Source: an uncultured Acidimicrobiales bacterium
GTDB lineage: Bacteria > Actinomycetota > Acidimicrobiia > Acidimicrobiales > SHLQ01
Assembly: GCA_938023735.1 (NCBI GenBank)
Contig: CALJDK010000002.1
Span: forward strand, 1-61,478
DNA length: 61,478 nucleotides
Reading direction: 5' to 3'
In this document: positions 25,801 through 33,601 of the stretch, piece after piece
Numbering within the stretch: the first letter of the stretch is position 1
Layout: each line of letters begins with the position of its first letter
Translations under genes and position numbers: made by a program
The notes under the pieces: generated by a model
What the model was told of the DNA's origin: nothing
Seen by the model: only the letters and a program-made list of their open reading frames with translations
Databases searched by the model: none

Positions 25801-25815
25801 AGTGTCTCAGAGGTG

Positions 25816-25821
25816 TAAGTT
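25816..25821 (+). promoter_or_regulatory. -10-like element of phosphoribosyltransferase gene
   Basis: TAAGTT with seven bases to GTG 25829, close to the leaderless pattern. An AGAGGTG about 12 bases upstream is an alternative ribosome site. Confidence 0.3.
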
Positions 25822-25828
25822 CGGGCCC

Positions 25829-26320
25829 GTGACCCCCACCAAAACCGATCTCGAAGTCCTCACCTGGTCCGATTACGGAACTGCCTCCGTCGAGTTGGCG
25901 CGACAAGTCGCTGACGACGGCTACCAGCCAGATCTGATTCTTGGCATCGCACGCGGAGGGTTGTTCCTCGCCGGATCCCTTGGCTATTCCTTAGCGGTCA
26001 AGAATCTGTTTGTCATGAACGTCGAGTACTACACAGGCGTCGACGAGCGTCTTGAGGTGCCGGTGGTGCTTCCGCCGTACCTCGACCTGGTCGATCTCCA
26101 AGACTCCAAGATGCTGGTGGTCGACGATGTTGCCGATACTGGCCACACGCTGGCGCTGGTGGACGAATTCTGCAAAGGCAAGGTGGGCGAGGTTCGCACC
26201 GCCGTGCTGTACCAAAAGCCCAAGTCGGTCGTGCAGTGCGACTACGTCTGGAAAGACACCGATCAGTGGATCGACTTTCCCTGGAGCACCGACTCGTCCA
26301 TCATCACCGCCCCGAGCTAG
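25829..26320 (+). CDS. Phosphoribosyltransferase (purine salvage type)
   Basis: A 163-residue type I phosphoribosyltransferase of the actinobacterial xanthine/guanine-like group. The PRPP-binding motif is MLVVDDVADTGHTLALV. LTWSDYGTASVELARQVADDGYQPDLILGIARGG and the C-terminal CDYVWKDTDQWIDFPW match this group strongly. It salvages a purine base from PRPP, probably xanthine, guanine or hypoxanthine. An in-frame GTG at 25802 would add nine residues without similarity, so GTG 25829 is preferred. apt at 34934 provides a second purine-salvage enzyme. Confidence 0.87.
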   Translation: MTPTKTDLEVLTWSDYGTASVELARQVADDGYQPDLILGIARGGLFLAGSLGYSLAVKNLFVMNVEYYTGVDERLEVPVVLPPYLDLVDLQDSKMLVVDDVADTGHTLALVDEFCKGKVGEVRTAVLYQKPKSVVQCDYVWKDTDQWIDFPWSTDSSIITAPS

Positions 26321-26426
26321 CTGTCGTAACGGCGACCTACGGAGATCTCGGAACCGGTCCACGGTTTCGAACGATTCGCGTCGAACTGATGGGTTTCCGT
26401 GCGCCGCAATGTCGAGCCGGTAGAGT

Positions 26427-26440
26427 CGTACAAGTGTTCG
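26427..26440 (+). promoter_or_regulatory. LexA (SOS) box upstream of ruvCAB
   Basis: CGTACAAGTGTTCG matches the Gram-positive LexA consensus CGAACRNRYGTTCG at all but one base. It lies 20 bases before the ruvC start, just downstream of TAGAGT (26421-26426), a possible -10. This is a fitting place for SOS repression of recombination genes. Confidence 0.65.
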
Positions 26441-26459
26441 CATTTCAAGGCAGTGCCTC

Positions 26460-26981
26460 ATGAACGTTCTGGGCATCGATCCTGGCCTTACGCGCCTTGG
26501 TTATGGCTGCGTGCAACAGGACGGCCGGAAGCAGATTGCGCGCAGTGCGGGCGTGATTCGTACCAGTGCCGCTCTGTCCGTGCCCGAGCGCTTGGGCGAA
26601 ATCCAGGCCGAGGTTCGGTCGCTGATCGGCGAACTACAGCCCGATGTTGTGGCCATCGAGCGCGTGCTGTTTCAGGTCAACGTTCGCACAGCGATGTCGG
26701 TCGGCCAATCAAGCGGCGTTGTTATGGCCGAAGCGGTTAGCGCTGGCTGCTCGGTTGTCGAGTACTCGCCGAACGAAATCAAGCTTGCGGTGGCTGGCTG
26801 GGGCGGCGCCGACAAGACCCAGATGGAACAAATGGTCCGCACCCTGCTGCGTATCAACGTGCCGCTAAAGCCGGTCGATGCCGCCGATGCGTTGGCGGTC
26901 GCGATCTGCCACCTGGCCCAAGCACCAACCGCTGCCGCACTTCAACGAGTCGCCGAAAAAGGTGGAAAGATCACGTCATGA
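26460..26981 (+). CDS. ruvC: Holliday junction resolvase RuvC
   Basis: Cuts Holliday junctions in complex with RuvAB. The 173 aa protein has the RNase H-like catalytic acids: Asp 7 in VLGIDPGLTRLGYG, Glu in VVAIERVLFQVN, and the C-terminal DAADALAVAICH. It is first in ruvC-ruvA-ruvB-queA, joined by ATGA overlaps. A LexA-type box lies just upstream, so SOS induction is likely. Confidence 0.96.
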   Translation: MNVLGIDPGLTRLGYGCVQQDGRKQIARSAGVIRTSAALSVPERLGEIQAEVRSLIGELQPDVVAIERVLFQVNVRTAMSVGQSSGVVMAEAVSAGCSVVEYSPNEIKLAVAGWGGADKTQMEQMVRTLLRINVPLKPVDAADALAVAICHLAQAPTAAALQRVAEKGGKITS

Positions 26982-27583
26982 TTGGATCTCTTCGGGGCTC
27001 GCTCCTCGATCGAAGTGGCAACGAAGCGCTGGTTGAAGTTGGTGGCGTCGGGTATCGGCTGATCCTGGGTCCGGCTTCGGTCGAACAACTTCCTGCGCTC
27101 GGGACCGATGTGTTCATATACGTGCACCACCACATTCGCGAGGATGCCCAAACGCTCTACGGTTTTCTTGCCAAAGAAGAGCGGATCGCGTTCGAAGCGC
27201 TTATCTCGGCGCACGGTGTGGGCCCCAAACTCGGGCTCGACATCTTGTCGGTGCATGCTCCTCACGAGCTTCGCTCGGTGCTGGCGTCTGACGACGTCGA
27301 CGCGCTGTGTCTGGTTCCGGGCGTCGGAAAGAAGACGGCAACCCGCCTCTTGGTCGAGCTCAAGAGCAAGCTCGATCTGCCCGACGTGGTCGACCTCACC
27401 GTCCTTTCAGATTCAACCACCGCCGAACAGGCGCCGCGCGCCCTCGCCGATGTGCGGGGAGCGCTCGAAGGTCTCGGGTACAGCAACGAGGAGATTCGCT
27501 CTGCCGTTGCCGACCTCGACCCGGCCGGTGAGACGTCAGAGCTGCTGAAGGAAGCCTTGAAACGACTGGCGGTTCCGCGATGA
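26978..27583 (+). CDS. ruvA: Holliday junction branch migration protein RuvA
   Basis: Binds the four-way junction and loads RuvB. The 201 aa protein has domain I ([43 protein letters not shown]), the helix-hairpin-helix domain II ([37 protein letters not shown]) and the small domain III after a linker, which contacts RuvB ([20 protein letters not shown]). ATGA overlaps join it to ruvC and ruvB. Confidence 0.96.
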   Translation: MIGSLRGSLLDRSGNEALVEVGGVGYRLILGPASVEQLPALGTDVFIYVHHHIREDAQTLYGFLAKEERIAFEALISAHGVGPKLGLDILSVHAPHELRSVLASDDVDALCLVPGVGKKTATRLLVELKSKLDLPDVVDLTVLSDSTTAEQAPRALADVRGALEGLGYSNEEIRSAVADLDPAGETSELLKEALKRLAVPR

Positions 27584-28761
27584 GCGGACGCGATGAACTG
27601 CTTGGTGGTTCCGACGAGTTCGACGACGAAAACGGCAACGAAAACGGCAACACTGACGGCGACGAACACCTGAGCGCTACGGCTCGCGAAGAAGTCGATC
27701 TCACCGCATCGGCTGACCCCGAGGTTTCGCTCGAAGCCAGTCTCGACAGCAAACGCGAAGAAGGCGACGAGGTTGGGCTCCGGCCCGCCGTGCTCGACGA
27801 CTTTGTTGGGCAGCCCGAACTCAAAGAAACCTTACGAGTCATCCTCGGCGCGGCGAAGAAGCGAAACCGGGCAGCCGATCATCTGCTCTTCGCTGGCCCG
27901 CCCGGACTCGGCAAAACCACATTGGCGCACATTGCGGCCAACGAAATGGGCGCCGAGCTACACATCACCTCCGGTCCGGCGCTCGAGCGGCCCGGCGACC
28001 TCGCGTCGATCCTCAATCAGCTCGAAGAAGGTGATGTGCTCTTCATCGACGAGATCCACCGACTCTCCCGGGCCGTCGAAGAAGTCTTGTACCCGGCTAT
28101 GGAGGATTTTCGGGTCGACATCGTTCTCGGTAAAGGTCCGGCTGCCCGTTCGATTCCGTTGCCGGTTTCGCCGTTCACTCTCGTGGGTGCCACCACACGG
28201 GTCGGGCTGCTCACCGGGCCGCTACGCGATCGATTCGGTCTCGAAACCCGCCTCGATTACTACAACGCCGCCGATCTGCAATCCATCGTGTTGCGAGCTG
28301 CCGGCATTTTGGGCGTCGATATCGATGCGGCGGGAGCGCTTGAAATTGCCGGCCGGTCGCGTGGAACGCCACGTATTGCTAACCGGTTGCTGCGCCAGGT
28401 CCGCGACTTCGCCGATGTCGATCGCGACGGAGTTATCGACTTGCGGGTCGCCGAAGACGGGCTTGCCTTCTTCGGTGTCGACGACCGCGGGCTCGACAAG
28501 CCATCGCGTGGCCTCCTCGAGTCGGTTTGTGTGCGATTCGATGGCGGCCCGGTCGGACTCAAGACGCTGTCGATCAGCGTTTCTGAGCCCACCGAAACCG
28601 TCGAGGATGTCTACGAGCCCTACCTGATCCAGCAGGGCTTTCTGATGCGCACGCCTCAAGGTCGTGTGGCGACGGCTGCGGCGTGGAAACATCTGGGTCT
28701 GGTCGCGCCACGGTCGGCAACCGACCCCGAACCCCCACTCGAGTTGTTCGACGATCAATGA
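27580..28761 (+). CDS. ruvB: Holliday junction helicase RuvB, long acidic N-terminus
   Basis: AAA+ motor for branch migration. Walker A is GPPGLGKTT (106-114), Walker B is [16 protein letters not shown], the sensor/arginine-finger region is [18 protein letters not shown], and the C-terminal winged helix ends [15 protein letters not shown]. At 393 aa it is some 45-55 residues longer than usual. The extra part is an acidic, Asn/Asp/Glu-rich N-terminal tail (about 1-66) that looks disordered. The ATG overlaps the ruvA stop. The core is canonical. Confidence 0.96.
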   Translation: MSGRDELLGGSDEFDDENGNENGNTDGDEHLSATAREEVDLTASADPEVSLEASLDSKREEGDEVGLRPAVLDDFVGQPELKETLRVILGAAKKRNRAADHLLFAGPPGLGKTTLAHIAANEMGAELHITSGPALERPGDLASILNQLEEGDVLFIDEIHRLSRAVEEVLYPAMEDFRVDIVLGKGPAARSIPLPVSPFTLVGATTRVGLLTGPLRDRFGLETRLDYYNAADLQSIVLRAAGILGVDIDAAGALEIAGRSRGTPRIANRLLRQVRDFADVDRDGVIDLRVAEDGLAFFGVDDRGLDKPSRGLLESVCVRFDGGPVGLKTLSISVSEPTETVEDVYEPYLIQQGFLMRTPQGRVATAAAWKHLGLVAPRSATDPEPPLELFDDQ

Positions 28762-29777
28762 GCGAGTCGGCGTCGGATTTCGACTACGTCCTTCCACCCG
28801 AGAACATCGCCCAACACCCGGCGAAGGATCGCGCCAGCTCGCGTCTTCTGGTCGACCGAGGGGTTGACGTCAATGGCGGGCCAGCGGTCGACCACCGCAC
28901 GATGGCCGATCTGCCCGAGTTGGTTGGCGAAGGCGATGTCGTGGTCGTCAACGACACCAAGGTCATCCCAGCTCGCCTTCGGCTTCGTCGCGCCACTGGG
29001 GGGAAGGCCGAGGTGCTCTTGCTAGAGCCTCAGGGCGACGGCCGCTGGCAGGCATTGGTGCGGCCGAGCAGGAAGCTGCCGCCGGGCACTCGAATCGATG
29101 TTGCGCCAGGTTTCGCGGTGGTGATCGAAGATCAACTCGAAGGCGGAAGGCGATTGGTGAAGCTCGACACCGATGGCTCTATCGAGTCCGCGCTCGAGGC
29201 ATCGGGGGAGCTTCCGTTACCTCCGTATATCACCGAGACGGTGCGCGACATCGCGCGCTACCAAACGGTGTATGCGACCCACCCAGGTTCGGTTGCTGCG
29301 CCTACTGCCGGACTCCACCTCACCGAGTCGGCCATCGCCACCATGCAAGGCCGCGGCGCGCAGGTGCTACGGGTGCAGCTCGCAGTGGGGCTCGACACGT
29401 TCCGGCCGCTCAACGATGGCCTACTCGACGATCACGAGATGCATACCGAGTCGTACCGGGTGCCACCAGAAACGTGGCAGGCGGTGCAGGAAGCCAATCG
29501 GGTGGTGGCGGTCGGGACCACGGTTGTGCGGGCGCTCGAATCGGCGGCAGCACGCAACGAGCTTGAAGGTCGTAGTGACCTTTTCATCCGGCCGCCGTAC
29601 GAGTTTGCGGTGGTCGATGCGCTCCTCACCAACTTTCACCTTCCCAAATCCACGCTGCTGGTGATGATCGAGGCCTTCATCGGGCCGAGGTGGCGCGAGC
29701 TGTACCAGCTGGCAATCGACGACGGCTATCGCATGCTGTCGTTTGGCGACGGCATGTTCTTAAACCGGAACCGGTAG
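28758..29777 (+). CDS. queA: S-adenosylmethionine:tRNA ribosyltransferase-isomerase QueA
   Basis: Transfers and isomerises the ribosyl group of AdoMet onto preQ1-modified tRNA, making epoxyqueuosine. The 339 aa protein carries [37 protein letters not shown], the long conserved [48 protein letters not shown], and [21 protein letters not shown] 28758 overlaps the ruvB stop and gives the family N-terminus; the frame is open 25 codons further up without similarity. With queG and tgt in this window, queuosine modification is likely functional. Confidence 0.95.
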   Translation: MSESASDFDYVLPPENIAQHPAKDRASSRLLVDRGVDVNGGPAVDHRTMADLPELVGEGDVVVVNDTKVIPARLRLRRATGGKAEVLLLEPQGDGRWQALVRPSRKLPPGTRIDVAPGFAVVIEDQLEGGRRLVKLDTDGSIESALEASGELPLPPYITETVRDIARYQTVYATHPGSVAAPTAGLHLTESAIATMQGRGAQVLRVQLAVGLDTFRPLNDGLLDDHEMHTESYRVPPETWQAVQEANRVVAVGTTVVRALESAAARNELEGRSDLFIRPPYEFAVVDALLTNFHLPKSTLLVMIEAFIGPRWRELYQLAIDDGYRMLSFGDGMFLNRNR

Positions 29778-29795
29778 GTCCTTGCTGAGTTTCCT

Positions 29796-29844
29796 GGAAT
29801 AGAGCGGCTTGCAGACTCGGAATCAGACCTATCCGCTCTATTCC
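29796..29844. repeat. 12-base inverted repeat, 25-base loop
   Basis: GGAATAGAGCGG (29796-29807) and CCGCTCTATTCC (29833-29844) pair perfectly. Flanking CCT and AGG extend the stem by three pairs past a one-base bulge. No T-run follows, so it is a poor terminator. It could be an RNA structure or a protein-binding site between queA and the next gene. Confidence 0.6.
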
Positions 29845-29871
29845 CAGGCAATCGCTGAACGAGGTTCAAGT

Positions 29872-29889
29872 CGGCAGCCGAGGCTGCCG
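29872..29889 (+). promoter_or_regulatory. GC-rich hairpin directly before ribosome site
   Basis: CGGCAGCC and GGCTGCCG form an 8-pair stem with a two-base GA loop, ending two bases before TAAAGGA. It sits where it could block or set ribosome access for the gene at 29900. Confidence 0.5.
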
Positions 29890-29899
29890 TTAAAGGATC

Positions 29900-30313
29900 A
29901 TGACCCGAGGCATGGTAACCGTCGTTCAAATCCGTGGGATCGACATCAAGGTTGGTGACGTCGTGCAAGCACGTCCCGACGAGCTACTTGGTTGGTTCCT
30001 TGTCGCCAAAGTGGCCTCGCTGCCAAATGGAATGATCACTGTCACCGATGCCGACGAGGTCAACGGCTTCCTTATCGCCCCGCTCGACATTTTGGGCCTG
30101 CAGATCATGTCGCCGCTTCCAGGCGCCAGCCATCCACCGGCGCCCGGCTCGGGCCCGACGTCGGCCGCCGAGCAATTCGGCGAAGAACAGGATGCGGCCG
30201 CAGCCGTCGCGAAGGCCGAAGTCGAAGCCGAAGCGATTCGGGCCGCCGAAGAAGCCGCAGCTGGCGGTGCCGAGGACGAACCCGAGCCAGCAAAGTCGGG
30301 CCTGTTCAGCTGA
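29900..30313 (+). CDS. Hypothetical protein with acidic alanine-rich tail
   Basis: A 137-residue protein without a recognised family. Residues 5-70 look like a compact beta-rich domain (VVQIRGIDIKVGDVVQARPDELLGWFLVAKVASLPNGMITVTDADEVNGFLIAPLDILGLQIM). The rest is a Pro-rich linker and a low-complexity helix of Ala and Glu (about 90-130). No signal peptide is seen. The start is uncertain: AAAGGA at 29892-29897 is only two bases from ATG 29900, and ATG 29912 is an alternative. It sits between queA and tgt behind two stem-loops. A nucleic-acid or membrane-interface role is guesswork. Confidence 0.62.
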   Translation: MTRGMVTVVQIRGIDIKVGDVVQARPDELLGWFLVAKVASLPNGMITVTDADEVNGFLIAPLDILGLQIMSPLPGASHPPAPGSGPTSAAEQFGEEQDAAAAVAKAEVEAEAIRAAEEAAAGGAEDEPEPAKSGLFS

Positions 30314-30379
30314 CACGAGACGCCTGCTGTCCGAGTTCCCGCCACCGCACATTTGCGGTTGATATGCGAGGGTTGAGGG

Positions 30380-31486
30380 ATGCGCGCCAGTTTCGCACTC
30401 GAAGGCTCTGACGGATCAGCCCGGGCTGGCCGAGTCACCACCGCCCGGGGTTCGTTTCCCACTCCCTGTTTCATGCCTGTTGGCACCAGGGGAGCGGTAC
30501 GGCACCTGGCGTCGGACGACCTGCTGAAACTCGATGCCCATGTTGTCCTCGGCAACACCTATCACCTCATGTTGCGCCCCGGCGCCGACACGGTGGAAGC
30601 CCTCGGCGGGCTTCACGGATTCACCCAGTGGGACCGTCACATGCTCACCGACTCGGGCGGCTATCAGATCTTTTCGCTGGAGCCCAAGGTTGACGATGAA
30701 GGCGCCACCTTCAAATCGGTCTACGACGGCTCGACCCACAAGCTGACGCCCGAATCGGCGGCCCATATTCAGGGTCAGCTCGGGGCCGATATTCAGATGG
30801 TCCTCGATGTTTGTCCGGGGTTGCCTGCTCCCGAATCAGTTCTCCGCAATGCGGTCGATACCAGTGCCGCGTGGGCAGCCAGGGCTCGCACCGCGTTTCT
30901 TGACGGCGTCACCGTCGAGCGCCAGAGCCAATTTGGCATCGTGCAGGGCGGCACCGACATAGATTTGCGCATCGAAAGCACCAACCGGACCCTCGATATC
31001 GGATTCGACGGCTACGCGGTGGGCGGCCTGTCGGTGGGCGAGAGCCAGGGCGAGATGGTCGACGCATTGGGTGTGGTCACCGACCTGTTGCCCGCTGACC
31101 AACCCCGCTACTTCATGGGGCTTGGTGACCCGGTCGGGATCGTCGAGGCGGTCGCGAACGGGGTCGACATGTTCGACTGTGTGCTTCCCACGCGGTTGGC
31201 TCGGCACGGAACACTGCTCACCTCGGCTGGTCGCACCAATCTCACTCGCGCCGAGTTTCAACGCAGCGAAGAACCCCTGGACCCAGGAAGTCCGCAAAGC
31301 CCTGCAGCCGCGTGGTCAAAGGGCTACCTTCGGCACCTCTTGATGGTGAAAGAACCAACGGCGGCGCGAGTGCTGACCTTGCATAACCTTTGGTGGCTCC
31401 TTCGCTTTGTTGACGAGCTTCGCCAGGCGATTCTCGACGGCAAGTTTGAAGCCTTCCGGGGGCACGTGAACGACGTTTGGTCCTAG
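30380..31486 (+). CDS. tgt: tRNA-guanine transglycosylase lacking zinc-site cysteines
   Basis: Swaps guanine for preQ1 at tRNA position 34. The 368 aa TIM-barrel protein keeps the catalytic set: D91-S92 in LTDSGGYQIF, D143, FGIVQGG with Q189, AVGGLSVGE, and the nucleophile region GVDMFDCVLPTR (D263). The structural zinc site is lost. Aligned without gaps to Zymomonas TGT as I recall it, the three zinc cysteines are S304, Q306 and A309; only the His ligand (H335) remains. The surrounding EPLDP and WSKGYLRHL are conserved, so this is substitution rather than frameshift. It acts with QueA and QueG. Confidence 0.88.
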   Translation: MRASFALEGSDGSARAGRVTTARGSFPTPCFMPVGTRGAVRHLASDDLLKLDAHVVLGNTYHLMLRPGADTVEALGGLHGFTQWDRHMLTDSGGYQIFSLEPKVDDEGATFKSVYDGSTHKLTPESAAHIQGQLGADIQMVLDVCPGLPAPESVLRNAVDTSAAWAARARTAFLDGVTVERQSQFGIVQGGTDIDLRIESTNRTLDIGFDGYAVGGLSVGESQGEMVDALGVVTDLLPADQPRYFMGLGDPVGIVEAVANGVDMFDCVLPTRLARHGTLLTSAGRTNLTRAEFQRSEEPLDPGSPQSPAAAWSKGYLRHLLMVKEPTAARVLTLHNLWWLLRFVDELRQAILDGKFEAFRGHVNDVWS

Positions 31487-31580
31487 CCAGCCGCGGATCT
31501 GCTTGCGAGAGCACTGAAAAACCCCGGGCCCGTGCCGCCAGAGGCGACCTGCGGGCCTATAGGCTCTATCGGTCTGGTGA

Positions 31581-31586
31581 AAGGAG
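31581..31586 (+). promoter_or_regulatory. Ribosome binding site of yajC
   Basis: AAGGAG nine bases before ATG 31596. This is one of the clear leadered starts in the window and heads the yajC-secD-secF unit. Confidence 0.6.
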
Positions 31587-31595
31587 CCGATTCGG

Positions 31596-32003
31596 ATGGG
31601 TCAGCTGATAATTTTTGCGATCTTTGGCGTCCTGATGTACGTGCTGCTGATTCTTCCGCAGCAGCGGAGGATGAAGGAACAACAGGCATTGCTCGCCAGC
31701 CTGAACGAAGGCGACCATGTGCTCACGACCAGCGGGATCTACGGCAACATCATCGAGTTCGAAGGCCCGGTGCTGTGGCTCGAGGTAGCCAAGGGTGTCG
31801 AGATCAAGGTGGCCCGCGAGGCAGTTACTGGAGTGATCGGTGACCCCGCAGACGGATCTTCCGAGACCGACACGTCGGCGAAGAAGTCCAGGCTCGAGAA
31901 GTTTCAGGAGTCGCTAACCGGGGAAACCTCGGGTGACGATGACGACGGTGACAGCGCTGCCGACGGGGCCGACAACGAAGACGCGGAAATGGAAGACGAA
32001 TGA
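31596..32003 (+). CDS. yajC: Preprotein translocase subunit YajC
   Basis: Small accessory subunit of the SecDF-YajC complex at the Sec translocon. The 135 aa protein has one N-terminal transmembrane helix (LIIFAIFGVLMYVLLILPQQRRMKEQQ), the conserved LNEGDHVLTTSGIYGNIIEFEG domain, and a long acidic tail (about 85-135, rich in Asp/Glu) beyond the usual length. Its stop overlaps the secD start. It is preceded by AAGGAG. Confidence 0.93.
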   Translation: MGQLIIFAIFGVLMYVLLILPQQRRMKEQQALLASLNEGDHVLTTSGIYGNIIEFEGPVLWLEVAKGVEIKVAREAVTGVIGDPADGSSETDTSAKKSRLEKFQESLTGETSGDDDDGDSAADGADNEDAEMEDE

Positions 32004-33601
32004 ACCAACGCCAGCTGGTCTACCTGATCGGCATCACGGTGCTCTCAATCGCCGGGCTTGTCGCAACCTTCGCGGTCGGGAACGAGCCGCTTCTTGGTCT
32101 TGACCTGCAAGGCGGGGTCGAGGTGCGATACCAGGCAACGGAAGAAACCACGACGGAAAGCCTCGATCAGGCGGTCGAAATTATTCGGAGCCGCGTCGAC
32201 AGCCTTGGTGTCGCCGAGCCCGAGATCTCGCGTGTCGATGAAGGCATCCTCGTGCAGTTGCCCGGCGTCGAAGACACCGACCGCGCGCTCGAACTGGTTG
32301 GCGCAACCGCCGAGCTCGAATTCCGGCCCGTCATTCAACGATTCAACCCGGGAGCGAGCCTTGCCGATTTCGGCATCGACGATCCCGTCGAGTTCTACGA
32401 CGAAACGGTTGCAAGCCAGACCACCCTGCCGCCCGACACAGTTCCCGACGAAGACGACAGCACCTCCGACGAGACGGCGCCGACCGAAACCACCATTCCT
32501 TTCCCTACCACCACCACAACCATCCTTGAAACCGATGAAGAGAAGATCGCGTTCGTCGAGGACCTGCTCGGGTTGGGGCAGACTCCCGACCTCACCGATC
32601 TCACCGACGACGATGGCACCACCAACATCATCATCGCCGAGTTCGATGATGATCAGAACGAAGTGGCCCGCTACGAGCTGGGCCCGGTTGGGCTGAAAGG
32701 CGACGGCCTCACCGATGCCAACGCCATCCTGCAAGGCTCCGAGTGGGTCGTGGCCCCCGAGTTCAAATCGGGAGAAGAGGGCATCAACGCCTTCAACCGG
32801 ATCGCGTCGGACTGCTTCAACCGACTTCCCAGTTGCGCAGTCGGCGCGGTTGCGATGGCACTCGACGGTCGGGTCATCAGCGCTCCACAGGTCAACGCCG
32901 CCGAGTTCGGTCGCGATCAGATCACGATCAGCGGCGGACCGTTCAGCGAGCAGGAAGCGAAAGATCTCGCGGTGGCGCTTCGCTTCGGTGCGCTCCCCGT
33001 CGAACTCGAACCAGAGCAGCAGCGCGTTGTGTCCGGATCGTTGGGCGAGGATGCGCTGAACGCCGGGGTGATCGCTGGCCTTATCGGCCTCGCGATCGTT
33101 GCGCTCTATGTCATCTGGTACTACCGAATCCTTGGCGCAATCGCCATCGCCAGCTTGCTTATCTCCGGTGCGCTGCTGTGGACCATCATCTCCTGGCTCG
33201 GCTCCACGCAGGGCCTGGCGTTGACCTTGGCCGGAATTACCGGACTTATCGTGTCGATCGGCGTGTCGGTCGATTCCAACATCGTCTACTTCGAACACGT
33301 CAAAGAAGACATGCGGAACGGGCGAACGCTCGGGTCCTCGGTGGAGCGAGCGTTCCCGATTGCCTACAGCACCATCGTGAAGGCCGATGTGGCCTCGCTG
33401 ATCGCCGCCGTGCTGCTCTACGCACTCACCAGCGGTGCGGTACGAGGCTTTGCGTTCTATCTGGGCTTGGCCACCATCCTCGACCTGGTAGCCACCTACT
33501 TCTTCATGGGACCAGCAGTGAAATGGCTTGCCGGGCGGTATTCCGAGAAGCCCAAATCGTTCGGGGTCGGCGCGCTCGCCGCCTCAGGGGAGTCAGCATG
33601 A
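32000..33601 (+). CDS. secD: Protein translocase subunit SecD
   Basis: Works with SecF to use the proton gradient for pulling exported proteins. The 533 aa protein has a first helix (LVYLIGITVLSIAGLVATFAV), LLGLDLQGGVEVRYQA, a large outer domain, and the C-terminal helical bundle with GLIGLAIVALYVIWYYR, GIVSIGVSVDSNIVYFEHVKEDMR-like motif and AFPIAYSTIVKADVASLIAA. A Thr/Asp/Pro-rich low-complexity insert occupies about 139-178 in the outer domain. ATGA overlaps join it to yajC and secF. Confidence 0.95.
   Translation: MNQRQLVYLIGITVLSIAGLVATFAVGNEPLLGLDLQGGVEVRYQATEETTTESLDQAVEIIRSRVDSLGVAEPEISRVDEGILVQLPGVEDTDRALELVGATAELEFRPVIQRFNPGASLADFGIDDPVEFYDETVASQTTLPPDTVPDEDDSTSDETAPTETTIPFPTTTTTILETDEEKIAFVEDLLGLGQTPDLTDLTDDDGTTNIIIAEFDDDQNEVARYELGPVGLKGDGLTDANAILQGSEWVVAPEFKSGEEGINAFNRIASDCFNRLPSCAVGAVAMALDGRVISAPQVNAAEFGRDQITISGGPFSEQEAKDLAVALRFGALPVELEPEQQRVVSGSLGEDALNAGVIAGLIGLAIVALYVIWYYRILGAIAIASLLISGALLWTIISWLGSTQGLALTLAGITGLIVSIGVSVDSNIVYFEHVKEDMRNGRTLGSSVERAFPIAYSTIVKADVASLIAAVLLYALTSGAVRGFAFYLGLATILDLVATYFFMGPAVKWLAGRYSEKPKSFGVGALAASGESA

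Noticed and set aside
26375..26389. Second SOS box (TTCGAACGATTCG)
   Set aside because: It has one good half-site (CGAAC) but the other half does not match GTTCG, unlike the site at 26427.
29778..29899. preQ1 riboswitch between queA and tgt
   Set aside because: The stem-loops do not show the short H-type pseudoknot and A-rich tail of preQ1 classes; kept only as unassigned structure.
32045..33298. 417-codon frame antisense to secD
   Set aside because: Same cause: mirror of a real gene with strong third-position GC.
32743..33597. Long open extension upstream of secF
   Set aside because: It is the shifted frame of secD, Arg-rich and without similarity; the secF start at 33598 overlaps the secD stop.
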